A stretch of DNA of 64,000 nucleotides from Poa pratensis (Eukaryota > Streptophyta > Magnoliopsida > Poales > Poaceae). A program made the position numbers and the translations under genes. The notes beneath the pieces were generated by a model that saw nothing but the letters and a program-made list of their open reading frames with translations, was not told the DNA's origin and made no database searches. Location: the NCBI GenBank assembly GCA_947311845.1, contig CAMZMU010000055.1, forward strand, positions 24,099,082 through 24,163,081, written 5' to 3'. Numbering within the stretch: position 1 is the stretch's first letter; the number at the start of each line of letters is the position of its first letter. This document shows positions 22,901 through 34,130 of this stretch, one piece after another.

Positions 22901-23096
22901 CAGCCACATATACGGTACAAGCCGCATGTCAAGTGTGGAACCAGTCTCGCGTAAGAGTACGCGTATAGTCGGTCCGGGCCGCTTCATCGAACAATGCCGC
23001 GATATGAATAAGTACATGCGAGAGGGTAACAAATGTAGAATCGATGCCCACATTCAACATGTGTTCTAACCGTACAGCTATATCTACGCATAGACT
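19931..23096 (-). other. Copia interior, gag/integrase side, no intact gene
   Basis: In an intact copia element this stretch would hold integrase, protease and gag. Only short frames interrupted by stops are present and I could not recognise domains. A three-fold tandem repeat (GTCATCAAGTATGACC) lies at 21668-21718. Confidence 0.5.
21668..21718. repeat. Three-copy tandem repeat GTCATCAAGTATGAC
   Basis: Three head-to-tail units of about 16-18 bases, GTCATCAAGTATGAC followed by a short variable tail. Confidence 0.8.
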
Positions 23097-23109
23097 GACT
23101 CTGATACCA
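23097..23109 (-). promoter_or_regulatory. Copia primer-binding site (initiator-Met tRNA type)
   Basis: On the minus strand the sequence reads TGGTATCAGAGTC, one base after the LTR. This is the standard plant copia site complementary to the 3' end of initiator methionine tRNA. It fixes the element's orientation. Confidence 0.9.
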
Positions 23110-23110
23110 C

Positions 23111-24737
23111 TGAAGGGAATCGTAGACAGAAAACAAAAAATTTCCTACCGACGATAACCAGAAACTAGCCAAGATCTATAACTATGCAGATATACTATAC
23201 GGAGGAGAACGGAGTACATACCCTTGTAGACCGAAAGCGGGATTACGTTCCCGCACAAACGTTGTCGATGAAGCCGACCTCAAGGTCGTAGAGGAAGTAG
23301 ACGTACTCCCAACGCCACCCGTGTAGCGCATCGTAGTTCCACACACGTACTGTAGATGACAACCTCCGGGCTCCAGATCCAGTAGAGTAGCGGAAGCGGA
23401 AGATTGGATCTAGTAGCACGGCGCTGTGCGTGTAGTGGAGAGACTTCCCTCCTCGTACGCAGCTCCAGAAACGGAACCACGCTCAAGGTAGGAGAGAAGA
23501 AGAAGGAGATGGGATGAATTTTCAAAGGCAAAGGGGGTCCCCTATTTAAAGGAGGAGGAGGGTTGCCCACCCCGTTGGCTAAGCCATGTGGGACTATTCC
23601 CCACATGACTCGGCCGGCCATGGGGGGTGCGCCGGCCTGTTGGGCCCCATTCGACCCAGCCAGGCCGGCCGGCCCTCCCCTTTTTTTTCATTTTTTCCCT
23701 TTTGGGGTTTTTCCCTAATGGGCCTCTAAGGCCCATTTAGGTTTAATGCCTTTAAAAATTCGAAATTAATTAAATAAAAAATATATTTAATCACTAATAA
23801 CACTTATTAATATTAAATACACATTATTTAATTCATTCAAGCTCCGAAACATATTTCGTTGCCTCCGATCAACATCGGACATGTCCTGGAACACTTCCGG
23901 AATCCCCGGTTTCTTTCTCTCTTATATCCAATCTAATCATCACCTACCCTTAAGTGTGTTACCCTACGGTTCAGGATCACACAGACATGAATGAGACACG
24001 TTCTCCGATCAATGACTAACAGCGGGATCTGGATACCCATGATAGCCCCTATGCGTCCACGAAAGTTTTTATCGTTCGAACCTTTAGACGGCCAGTCTCA
24101 TCCTTTTGCCTAGCGATACTTAGATTGTCTGGGCATCGTTCTCTGGTATCACGATTACCGAGCATGATATCGTTATTGACAAATCAATCTTTAACTCTTC
24201 TATGATATTACATCTCCGTGACCTTGTCACATGCTTGCAAGCTCATTGATGTAATCTCACCGAGTGGGCCCAGAGTATATATCCTATGTGGATTGGCAAA
24301 TCCCGCTCTTGATCACTCGCCTCCACTGCTTCCTTCGGATACCCGAAAGTGTCACCTTTATTGTCACGCTATATAAGACATGCCGTTTGATGCAATCAAA
24401 GCACCTTCCAGAAGCAACGATTTGATATGACCTCACAGTCGAAGGTATGAGCACTACGTTTCTATATCTTTTGGGTATGTCCGTCACATCATTCACCTAA
24501 CGACATGACTCCGTTGTCAACCGACGTAATTATCCATGATCAGGAAAACTTGATCATCTGTTCCCCAACGGACTAGTTAAATAGAGGCTATTAGGGACCT
24601 GGTTGTTTTACATACCACACGTGTATTAATGTTTCCGCGTAATACAGTTATAGCATGGTACAAAAACATATTATGAACAATTGAGATATGACAAATAAAA
24701 TCGCTTTATTAATTGCCTCTAGGGCATATCTCCTTCA
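23111..24737 (-). repeat. 5' LTR of copia element
   Basis: The right LTR is 1627 bases and carries the element's promoter side. On its own strand a TATA-like CCTTTAAATAGGGG lies near 23540-23553. It is similar to 16608-18226 along its length. Confidence 0.9.
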
Positions 24738-24742
24738 ATAAC

Positions 24743-25965
24743 ATGGTGCAGTATAATACAATTTTATATCCACAAAAATTGGAAGTTTTCTGAATGTTTT
24801 TTCTATAAAAAAACTGCATGACTAATCTCTGAAACCTGATTGGTTATATATACTTTCTGCACATTAGATTGGTTCTATATCAAATGGATGGTACAGGTTT
24901 GATTGCTCTTTACCTCATCACACAGTGCTAATATTCATTACAATAGAGGATTTTATTTTGTTTTGGTTTTCTCAATGTAGCAGGTTTAACATCCCTAGGT
25001 AGATGACCATGCTCTATGTTCAGTGACTTAATGCTGGTAAGAAAATTTTCAGAGCAGGCTATCTCCCACTTACGTTTATCTGAAAGTAGTGATTCTGCAA
25101 GCCCAGCTGTCCGAGCTTGACATACTCCTCTCTGTCTGCATTTATGGCCAAGTTTTAGAGACTATTTTATTTTCTTGTATCTTTCTTTCTAATTAAGCTC
25201 ATGGTGGCTTGCCATCCTTTATCTTGCCATGCCAATCCATGTGCATGTTCTATTGGGTCTTCAGTCAAGCTCCCAGAATGTTTTTCTATCCCTTAGTTTG
25301 TTAATGCTTTTTTCTATCCCAACGTCTGTGATTTTAGCCTAAGTAAGGTGATTATCATGAATTAGTGTCAAATTTATTATGTGGCATGTTTCTTTTGATC
25401 CTTTCTCGCATTATAAAAATTCTTGATTACAATTTGTTAAGGTGAAAGAAGTGTATTTCGGCTACTGGTCTATTTGGATTTTGACCTTATTTTCCTTTTC
25501 TGTAGTAGGATGGAAGCATTGAACTTGGCCACACTGAAGTCACTTAATATTGATGTTCCAATTGCAGCCAGCAGGTGTTTTTCTTCCCCTCCTCAAGATT
25601 TAGGAAAGATAGTATAAATATATGCTTTATTAGCTCTATAAACTATAGAACAATCCTACCGTGGATTGTATTCATCTGATCTATTTAATAATTAATTCTA
25701 AACATGAGGAGCAATATACGAAGCTTTTAATTCTTTGATTCCCGTGAGGAATTAAATGAATGGAGATGAATATTTTTCCTTCATTGTTGAGTCTGTTCTC
25801 TTCTGCCTCTCCTCTTTGGCGCTCAATGAGACAAGCAGGTGGCCGCTGCAGCTGAGCATACGTGGAACATCCATCCACTCCATTTGTAGAGTGGATTTTT
25901 GATCGCCCGTTGGCTATACCACCCCATTGGCAGCCGTTAGATGCGGTCGTCGAGATTCGGTCATG
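24743..25965 (+). other. Host-like DNA with exon-like blocks between two retrotransposons
   Basis: This continues the DNA interrupted by the copia element. A plus-strand block at 25509-25574 (TAG|GATGGAAG ... GCAG|GTG) is open in one frame and reads MEALNLATLKSLNIDVPIAA. A weaker block lies near 24983-25030. I do not recognise the protein. The Tat element starts immediately downstream. About 25.7-25.96 kb shows no other feature. Confidence 0.3.
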
Positions 25966-25970
25966 CATGT
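25966..25970. repeat. Target-site duplication CATGT, left of Tat copy 2
   Basis: CATGT here matches CATGT at 39347-39351 exactly. This proves the ends of the insertion and shows no rearrangement of the element's outer borders. Confidence 0.9.
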
Positions 25971-26574
25971 TATCGTGGGGTTGTCACGGCAGATGTTACC
26001 GTAGGGTAACTTGATTTGTAGGGAAAGGAGAAGCTAGTGTCTGGGAGTTTGTTTAGCTTTGCGGGGACAAGGGATTTACCCAGGTTCGGCCTCTCCATTG
26101 GAGATAAAGACCTACTTCCTGCTATGCTATTATTCATCTCGATCTCGATAACCTGGCTACGACAACAGAGCCGAATCTCGATTTAGGTTACAAGGCTCGC
26201 TTGGTAGCGGTGATAACTATAATTTTCTCTCTGGTTTTCTATCTCGCAAAGTTTGTCTAACTATGACCTAGGAGCCCGCTTATATAGATGGCCGGGTCTC
26301 CTGGTTCTGTACAAGGTAAGCCTGGGTTCTACCCAGACTCAGAGTTCTACTCAATCTCTTTACCTCTTCGTGCCCTCCAAGTCTTGGACTCCATGACGCG
26401 TACCGCCTCCTGGCCTTCTGGACGCTTTCCTTATTTAGCCGGGTCACCGACAAGCTTGCTGGCCCATCGACGCAACCCGGCCCATGCTGATGGTTAGCTG
26501 ACCTGGCCAGGCCTCCTGCCTGGCGGGTCACGCTTCCCTCTTCATGGGCCTACCGGGTTATAATCCTCCCATCA
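25971..26574 (-). repeat. 3' LTR of Tat copy 2
   Basis: 604 bases, from TATCGTGGGG (the first bases correspond to TGTCGTGAGG of the other LTR, with G to A at position 2) to CTCCCATCA. It has 17 extra bases in the GGCCAGGCCTCCTGCCTGG region compared with 38760-39346. Confidence 0.92.
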
Positions 26575-26592
26575 GTAGCCCCCAGGTTAACC
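26575..26592 (-). promoter_or_regulatory. Polypurine tract of Tat copy 2
   Basis: On the minus strand AACCTGGGGGCTAC directly precedes the 3' LTR start TGATGGGAGG. A purine-rich run at this spot primes plus-strand DNA synthesis. Confidence 0.75.
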
Positions 26593-27315
26593 GGGTCGCT
26601 AGGTTGGCATACTCTTCTTCTAATCTTGAGCTTTGTTTTCTTGGTTAGAGTTGTCATCCTGACTGGCCGGGTTAACCACCTGAAAAATAAGAATAACATA
26701 CAACAAGTTTAAATACCGGGTTACATTGCTTTTTTCCTTGGCTAGGCCAGCTCTCCTTGGAGGTCCATATCATAACCCGGCTCTGTCATACCGGGTTCAT
26801 ACGCTTCCGGGTTTATGTTCAACACTTAGCTAAAATCTCAGCCTGATGAGCACACAAAACGTCAGTCAATGCTTTAGTCAAACTTTAATCATTCTCTGTC
26901 CATATCTTGTCTCAGATTTTTGTCTGGGAATATTCCTTTTGTCTTATCTGTTTGTCGTTGACCTCTGGTCAAATGTCCTCATCCACTCATTTTTACCACA
27001 GTGCCCCTAGGGTTTTTTACTGACCATATAAGGATAGGATTAGGGTAAACGCCGTAGTCACTTTCCCCATTTCTTCCTTGGCCTCTTTGTCTCCTTCCTC
27101 GCGCAGCTGCCGCAATCTCATCTCAAATCGAGCTCCCAAACCTCGACGGAGACCACCGTAACCACCATCGATCCTTCCAGCCGCGCTGTGCTTTCGATTC
27201 CTGACTCAATCGTGCCCGCAGTCGCTCCGCATCTTCCTCTCCTCGCTCTCACCTCCACTGCTAGGGTTAGCTCATCTCCATTTCCGAGATTGGGCAACAC
27301 CACAGCTCTGCAGCC
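26593..27315 (+). promoter_or_regulatory. Upstream region of the antisense gene in Tat copy 2
   Basis: This non-coding sequence lies between the PPT and the first ATG of the antisense gene. A CATATAAGGATAGG TATA-like stretch at about 27027-27040 is followed by a C/T-rich leader up to 27300 (CTTTCCCCATTTCTTCC and similar). That is the layout of a plant promoter and 5' untranslated region reading to the right. It suggests the antisense gene has its own promoter. Confidence 0.45.
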
Positions 27316-30300
27316 ATGGTGAAGGACAAGGTGAAATCTGGAGGTCCCAAGGCCGTGAAGAAGGGCGCGAAGGGAGGTCCAACTCCAGCGCGGCTAAAGC
27401 GCTCACGCCGGTGAACTGGACAAGGTCCACCGTCACCGACACAACACTACAAGCTTTCCAGGACCGCGGCGAGCTCCCGCCCAAGAAGGAGATCCACTGG
27501 CGCGCTCCTGGAGAAGAAACGCGTCCCCACCCCAAGGAAGGTGAAATCGTTGTCCTGCTTGATCATGTTTCCCGTGGTCTTCGCCCTCCGGGCTCTCTGT
27601 TTTTTCGCCAAGTTTTTAAGTACTATGGCCTCACTACACTCGATGTTGCTCCCAATTCCATTCTCAACATTAGCAACTATGTAGTTTTCTATGAGGACTA
27701 TCTCCAGATGGCTCCTAGCTTAAAGCTATTCTTAGAGATCTTTTACTGCAACCCCTCTCGAAAAAACAAGCCTCTTGGCCCTTATGGTGGTGTTTCTATC
27801 CAACGCCGGAAGGAATGTGATTTCCCGGCTCTTGTTCTAGCCAGTCACCCCAAGGCGTGGCAAAACTCTTATTTTTACTGCAAAGACACCTCTCCTGAGT
27901 CAGACGAGGCTCGTTTCCCGGCATTCAGAAACTCTCCCTTGGTTTATGACGCCAAGATGAACAGTTATGCTAGCGACGAGAACCGGGTCTTGGTAGAAGC
28001 TGTCCGAGTCCGGGCCAGAGCTCCGCTTGCTCATGGCCTCCGCGGCATAGATTTAGTCAAGTGCTGGATTGGCTGGTTTATCCAGCCTCTTAGTGTCAGG
28101 ACCCGTTATTCCACGAATACACCGAGGAAGCGATGCGTTACTCTGAAGTAACGCTTACTGAAGATCAAATTGTGAAGAATGCCAAGAAATTGCTTGGCGA
28201 GACAAAAGCTGACATTGCGCTGACCGGGCTTACCCTGTACAACGCTAAGAAGAAACCTCCTACGGTACGATACCAATTCTTTTTCTTTCTGTCTTTGTTA
28301 ACCCGGTTTTACTTGCATAAAATACTTATATGTTTATCTTCTTTCACTTCAGGACCCGGAATGGTGGAAAGCGGATTATACTCCTGTGTCTTCCCTGACG
28401 GTGAAGATACAGAGGCAAGTGATGAGGAGGAAGAAGAAGGTGAGCTAGACTCAACAGGCCGGCTCTTCCTCGACCTGATTAACAGTTAGACCTCTCCCAA
28501 GGACTCTTCTACTGATAACCCGACATGTTTTATTCCAGGCCCTACTGACCCAGCTGTTGACGAGCTGCCGGGTCAACAATCTACTGCACCTCCTTCCCTC
28601 AAGAGGACCCGGGCTGCTGTTGCAAAGGTGCCTTATTCTCGTCTTTCAAATTATACGATGAACACATCTCAACTCCACGCACACGCACAGGAAAAGGAAC
28701 TTGAGAAGGAAGCTGAGGCAAACAAGAAACGCCGGACCCGGTCTTCGGCTAGCCCGGGCTCTCTGAATGCAGGTATCCCTCCTTGTTCCTTATCCCGCTG
28801 GGCCAAGTCAATCCTGAAGATCCCCTATACTAGATATCCTTCCGCTGGCAAAATCCGGGCCGCTAAATCCTATTCTTTGTCAGCTTCTTCCTCGGACAGT
28901 GTTAGCACACCCGAGGATTTCCAGATCAACGTCGGGTAAGACACTTTCCATTGCCCTTGTATATATTACTTCACTTTCCATGATTTTACCTAAATTACTT
29001 CTAATTTGTTTTCAGTGCCAAAGCTTTTTTGGAAGAAGAGCCGGATTCTCCTCCAGCAGCATCTCCTCCTCCAGCTACAACAGAGCCTTCTCCTATGGAG
29101 GCACATATTGAAGAACCGGCACAAAGAGATGAGCTTATGGAGCATTTAACTCCTATCGCTTCTCCAAAGAGCCCACTTGCTCCTGCTCCTGCTCCAACAC
29201 ATTCACCACCTGCCCAGTCACCCGGGTTAGGCTCTAGTACCAAAGAAAGCGATGATGACGTGCAGATCACCGGGCTTAAGCAGACCCCAGTGACTGGCAC
29301 TTCCACTGTGATGGCCAATGTTACTACTCCTGAAGTTAAGCCGGCCGCTGCTGGCCGAGGCAAGGACCCGGTCTTATTCTCTGAATTGCCGGCTCTGGAT
29401 TCCATGTCCACACCGGTTCTTTGTGATGAATACTTTTCTAGGCTAGCTCAGCACAAGAACCTTGAGACCGAACTGGTCTCTCTAATTCAAAAGCGATACC
29501 AGGTATTCTTTTTACTTGTCCTTGCTTTGTCTTACATAACTATACTGTGAGTAGCCCCCAAGCACTAAGTTTATCACTTGTTGATGAGCTTGGTGCTTAT
29601 AAATCACATGCTTCATGAGACTAGAACTTCAAACCTGTAGCCCCCAAGCTCTAACTATATCACTTGTTGATGAACTTGGTGCTTATCATATACATACTGC
29701 TCAGAATAAAATTTTCCAACCTGTAGCCCCCAAGTGCCGGGTTATCTGTTCACAGCAACCTGGGACTAAAATTTAAGAACACTAACCATGTCTTGTTTAA
29801 AAACTTCAGTTTCGTAGCCCCCAAGTCCCTGGTTAGCTTGCCTGCAGTAACTTGGGACTAAAATTTATCACCATGCAAATTGTACCTTATCTGTAAAAAT
29901 TTCAACCTTGCAGCCCCCAAGTTCCGGGTTTACTTTTGGACTGACCATATATCTTTGCCTTATTAAAAGAACATGCTGCCAAAGCCGGGAAAGAAATTGC
30001 CCGGCTCAAAGAAAAACTGCGTTATGAATCCAACGCCCGGCTGACAGATGCTGAACAACTGCAAGCGTTAGAAAATTCTGTCACGGAGCTAACTCAAGAA
30101 AAGTCCGACCTGAAGAAGGAGCTGGAGGAGCATGAAGAGCATTGGCAGACACAATACTCGGACCTTCAGAAAAAGTTGGATTCTGTCACGAATGAGCTAA
30201 CCTGGCTCAAGAAAATGGTGATCGCCATGGTCGCTTCCTTAGTGGGTAAGTATTGTTTGACTGTAACCCGGATTTTTACTTAACTCAAGCCACCAATTTT

Positions 30301-31092
30301 AATGCATGATTCCCTCCTTTCAGGCCCTCGTGATGGGAATCTTCGTAAAACAGCTGAAGGAAAGGTGAAATGCATGTATACTTGGTACGCCAGTTGTACT
30401 TTGGAAGCTGTGAAGTCATCAAGGCCGCCCGGAACTGGGATAACCCGCCAAGCACTTATAATGAAGTGCTTGGTCATTTATCAACTATGCCCCAGTGGAT
30501 CCAACTACTGAAGAGGTCTGCTTGCCGAGCCGGGGTGATGCGTGGCCTTGCTTTGGCAAAGGCATACCATCCAAACCTTGACCCGACACCACTTGTGTAG
30601 GGCTTCCCCCAGTACAACTCAGATGGCAGCCAGTTTGACAAGAAATCTTATGCCCGGGCTATGAAGCAAACCCGGTACGTGGCCACTGAGATCGCCAACA
30701 ATATGAAGCTATCCTCCCTGCAGCATGGATACAACAAGGACAATGAAGAGGTGATCGACGATGAACCAGAACGTATTGATCTTCTTCAAAGCTATAAGGA
30801 TTCCATCACCAAGAGCACAGAGGCCCCTACTGCTTCCACTGCGCCAAGCTCTTCTACCCTAGTTGTTCCTCCACCATCTCGAGCAACAGGTGAAGATGAA
30901 GATGATGAATACTTTCAATCTCTTCGCCTCATCACATGGCGTGGAGATGCATCGCCCAAGACCCGGACCAAGGAGGCAGAGGCGGCAGAAGATGACCCGG
31001 CAGCTGCCAAGGAGGATGACCCGGCAAACACTGCTGAGGAACGCCCAACCGGCTCTCCATCCCGTAACCCGGCTCCTGAAGCCGGTGCTTGA
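27316..31092 (+). pseudogene. Antisense spliced gene of Tat element (gypsy-type-transposon domain plus coiled coil)
   Basis: This is a multi-exon gene opposite to gag-pol. The first exon starts at ATG 27316 and needs a one-base shift to enter the long frame 27411-28151. That frame has the signature I associate with PF04195 ('putative gypsy type transposon') at 27545-27755: HVSRGLRPPGSLFFRQVFKY then NSILNISNYVVFYEDYLQM. A second shift occurs near 28100. Introns with GT/AG borders follow: donor ACG|GTACGA (28264), acceptor CTTCAG (28353), acceptor TTCCAG (about 28539), acceptor TTTTCAG (about 29015). Later exons encode Pro/Ser/Ala-rich acidic sequence, a coiled coil (29978-30245), and a C-terminal part from 30324 with a TAG at 30598. 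Known Tat elements carry such antisense genes of unknown role. This copy is damaged. Confidence 0.7.
29551..29925. repeat. Five GTAGCCCCCAAG repeats inside an antisense-gene intron
   Basis: The motif (G/C)(T/C)AGCCCCCAAG occurs at 29551, 29637, 29723, 29814 and about 29910, spaced about 86-95 bases. Intervening sequence is also partly repeated (CACTTGTTGATGARCTTGGT twice, GGGACTAAAATTT twice). On the element's strand each reads CTTGGGGGCTAC, nearly the same as the polypurine tract beside the 3' LTR. A further copy is at 31840. Confidence 0.85.
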
Positions 31093-32107
31093 AAACTTAC
31101 GCAGATATTTACTTTCTGCAAAAAACAATCTTTATTCGGCCCTTTGGGCAGTTATTGTAATAACTTAGCACTTTTATCCTTATGCCTTTGATGGTGCAAC
31201 TATGAGACTATGTCTGGATCACATTTAGCCTTTGCTTTAAATGCTTGCTTGCTTTTGGTTTCGATGACCCTTTTGATTTCTTTAACTGTGAGTTGGCTTT
31301 CGCATGGATTCTCTCTGTTGCAACTTCTCTGATAAAATCAGGGTCGAACCAAATCCCAACTGGGCATCATGGTTGATTGAATTTACAGGTGAGCAATCAG
31401 GACATTTTAATTGCGAGTCACATCAAACTCATCAGCAAGAGAACCAAGAATAAAACTAGTGGCATGAGAAGCCGGGTCTCAGGATTGCAGCTACAAGCTA
31501 TTCAAGCAAGAGCCCCAAAACCCGGATCATTGTTTATAAAGTAAAGGCTTAACAATGCAACATTACCCCATTGATCCATATACTGATGAGACGCGCTCTT
31601 TGGGCATCTGCTATGATAAAAATAACTATGCAACCATATTTACTTGTTCTACAATAGAAAACATGAATAAATAAAATTGTAAACTAAACATGCATACTAA
31701 CCAACAAAAAAATACTAAAACGAACATGCTTTTGAAACTTAAACATACTCTACTTTTCTTGCTGGGTCACAAAGATTTTTCAGACCCGGATGGCCCTAAA
31801 GCCGGGTCTTGAGTGAAAAAACTGTGTCACCATGATAACCAGCCCCCAAGACCTGTCACATTATTATGCTACTGTATGACTCAACTAAAAATAACTTGAT
31901 TTCAAGTAAATAAACCACAAACTAGGAAATAAAAATAGTAACAAAAACTTCTGTTCAACCTTCACTTTATTGATATGAAAGGTTAAGTCAGCAAGCCGTC
32001 TCATTAAAAACCTTCCAGTCCCCTTAGGTACCCTGGTAAGGAAAAGAGCGCGTCTGAAACCTGCTGCCTGTTACATCGTGTATTACATCTGATATCTTGA
32101 TCTCAAG
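31093..32107. other. Spacer between antisense gene and integrase, Tat copy 2
   Basis: This AT-rich sequence has no gene. It contains one CAGCCCCCAAG motif (31840) and the convergent ends of the two transcription units. It matches 1228-2244 apart from two one-base indels. Confidence 0.6.
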
Positions 32108-33232
32108 CTAAGTATAATACGGGCGCAGCTGGGCAATGTTCCATGGCCGCTCGCGCTCCTCCAATGAGTGAGTGGAATGCGTTGTGTCGTTCACATACTC
32201 AGACTTTTCTCTAGCATCCACCAAGTAATAGGACCCATTGTGTAGATTCCGGCTTATAATGAAGGGCCCTTCCCATGGAGGGGATAACTTGTGCATCCCT
32301 TCCTTGGATTGCGTCCATCGCAGCACTAAGTCACCCTCCTGGAAAGTGCAAGTTCTAACCCGGCGACTGTGATACCGCCTCAAATCTTGTGATATATTGC
32401 AGATCTTTCCAATGCTTGTTCTCTATTCTCTTCAAGCAAGTCCAAAGAATCTCGCCGGGTCTGCTCATTCTCAATTTCAACATAAGCCGCCACTCTTGGG
32501 GAATCATGAATAATGTCACTTGGCAATACTGCTTCTGCCCCATACACCATGAAGAAAGGCGTCATCTTTGTAGATCTATTTGGTGTTGTGTTGATACCCC
32601 AAACTACGGATGGCAACTCCTCTGAGTAACTCCTGATTTACTCTCTCTACTTGTCCATTGGCCTGTGGATGAGAAACTGAAGCCACATCCAAACGTATAC
32701 CATTATCTTCACAAAACTTTGCCATCTCTCCAAGTGACATGTTGGCCCCATTATCTGTGATGATGCTATGAGGGTACCCAAATCGATGTATAGTCTTTTT
32801 CACAAACTTAACCGCCGTAGCTGCTTCACAATTCGTGACTGGCATCACCTCAACCCACTTTGTGAATTTATCAATGGCAACTAAAAGGTGGGTTTTCTTG
32901 CAAGGGGACATGTGAAAAGGACCCACCATGTCAAGCCCCCAGACTGCGAAAGGCCAGGTTAAAGGTATTGTCCTAAATTCCTGAGCCGGCACATGAACTT
33001 GCCTTGCATATCTTTGACACCCATCACATCTACTCACCAGGCGCTCTGCATCTGCCTGGGCTGTGAGCCAAAAGAAACCGTGTCTGAATGCCTTTGCTAC
33101 CAAAGATCTTGTTGATGCATGATGGCCGCAATCTCCCTCATGAATCTCTTTCAAGATTTTGCCAGCCCTCCTTTCCAGATACACACCTCTGAAATACTCC
33201 TGACACACTCCTTTTGTATAATTCACCATCAA
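32108..33232 (-). pseudogene. Integrase, Tat copy 2
   Basis: The core piece at 32576-33232 (218 codons) has the zinc finger residues H31, H37, C69 and C72 and the catalytic triad D101 (GLDMVG), D160 (ITDNGA) and E196 (GQVERVN) with D,D-35-E spacing. The C-terminal piece is at 32108-32616. A frameshift at about 32576-32616 is shared with copy 1. An additional one-base loss near 32390 occurs only here. This enzyme would join the element's DNA to the chromosome. The gene lies last in the minus-strand polyprotein. Confidence 0.87.
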
Positions 33233-33332
33233 TGACCACGTAAGCCTTAGCCCGACATACTATTTGCTGGGATATAACTTCCTGTTGTGGTAATTCCCCT
33301 CGCAGAAGATACGCCAAGTATGGTTCTGTCCA

Positions 33333-34106
33333 CTATGGGATTTCATGCGTTGCTGCTATCAACTGCGAGTCGGGGTCATCTTGACATGCAAGTTCTTCCT
33401 CATCTTGAAGCTTGACTGAAGGAGTCCATAATTCATCCAAGAAAACATTAGGTGGGACCGGCTCTCTGCGTGAGCCGAGTCTTGATAAAGCATCTGCAGC
33501 ATCATTTTTTCTGCGATCAATGTGATCCACCTGATAGCCTGAGAAGAACCTGGCTACCCTATCCACTTCTCTTTTGTAGGCCGCCATTGTTGCATCCTTC
33601 CTATCCCATGTTCCTGAAACTTGTTGTGCCACAAGATCTGAATCTCCATAGCACTTGATACGCTTGATGTTCATCTCCTTTGCCATGCGCAAACCATGCA
33701 GTAAGGCCTCATATTCTGCCACATTATTGGAACAGTCAAAATGAATTTGTATTACATAACTCAGCTTGTCACCTTTTGGAGAAGTTAATACAACTCCGGC
33801 TCCTGAACCTTGTTCTTGCTTAGACCCGTCAAAATGCATGACCCAGGATTTGACGCTTGGTGTAAGGGGTGGTGCACTTATATGTGTCCAATCATTGAGA
33901 AAATCGGCCAACGCTTGAGACTTGATAGCTGTACGGGGCTCGTAATTGATATGGTACGACCCCATCTCTATTGCCCACTTGGCAACTCTTCCTATAGCTT
34001 CTGAATTTCTGATGATATCTGCCAGTGGAATTGAACTGGCCACCGTGATCGGGTGTTCTTGAAAATAAGGCTTCAACTTTCTACTTGACATGAAAACACC
34101 AAACAC
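33333..34106 (-). pseudogene. Second (archaeal-type) RNase H with end of native RNase H, Tat copy 2
   Basis: This open frame of 257 codons starts with the tail of the native retroviral-type RNase H (residues 1-75). A second complete RNase H-like domain follows: D93 in HFDGSKQ, E123 in EYEALLHGL, D145/D147 in CYGDSDLV and D202 in NDAADALSRL. These four acidic positions form the metal-binding active site of RNase H. A second RNase H acquired between RNase H and integrase is a published trait of the Tat group. Here it is uninterrupted, while copy 1 has two indels. Stops separate it from RT upstream and from integrase downstream. Confidence 0.82.
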
Positions 34107-34130
34107 CAGATTTTGCCAATGTGGATACCG

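Larger units (their letters stand above)
16608..24737 (-). mobile_element. Decayed Ty1/copia retrotransposon, both LTRs present
   Basis: This 8.1 kb element has two LTRs of about 1.62 kb, with short inverted ends TGAAGG...CCTTCA. The PBS lies next to the right LTR on the minus strand, so the element reads right to left. The interior has no long open frame. Only a degenerate reverse transcriptase trace is visible, with many stops, so the element could not have encoded its own machinery recently. LTR differences visible by eye include several short indels (for example near 16700 against 23203), suggesting a moderately old insertion. The LTR start TGAAGGAGATATGCCCTAGAG (on its own strand) resembles abundant Triticeae copia LTRs; I do not assign a family. 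Confidence 0.9.

Noticed and set aside
23097..23109. tRNA gene fragment
   Set aside because: TGGTATCAGAGTC is the standard tRNA-complementary PBS next to an LTR; no cloverleaf around it.
29551..29925. CRISPR-like array (regularly spaced repeat)
   Set aside because: The repeat is only about 12 bases, the spacers are themselves repeats, and it lies in a plant retrotransposon intron.
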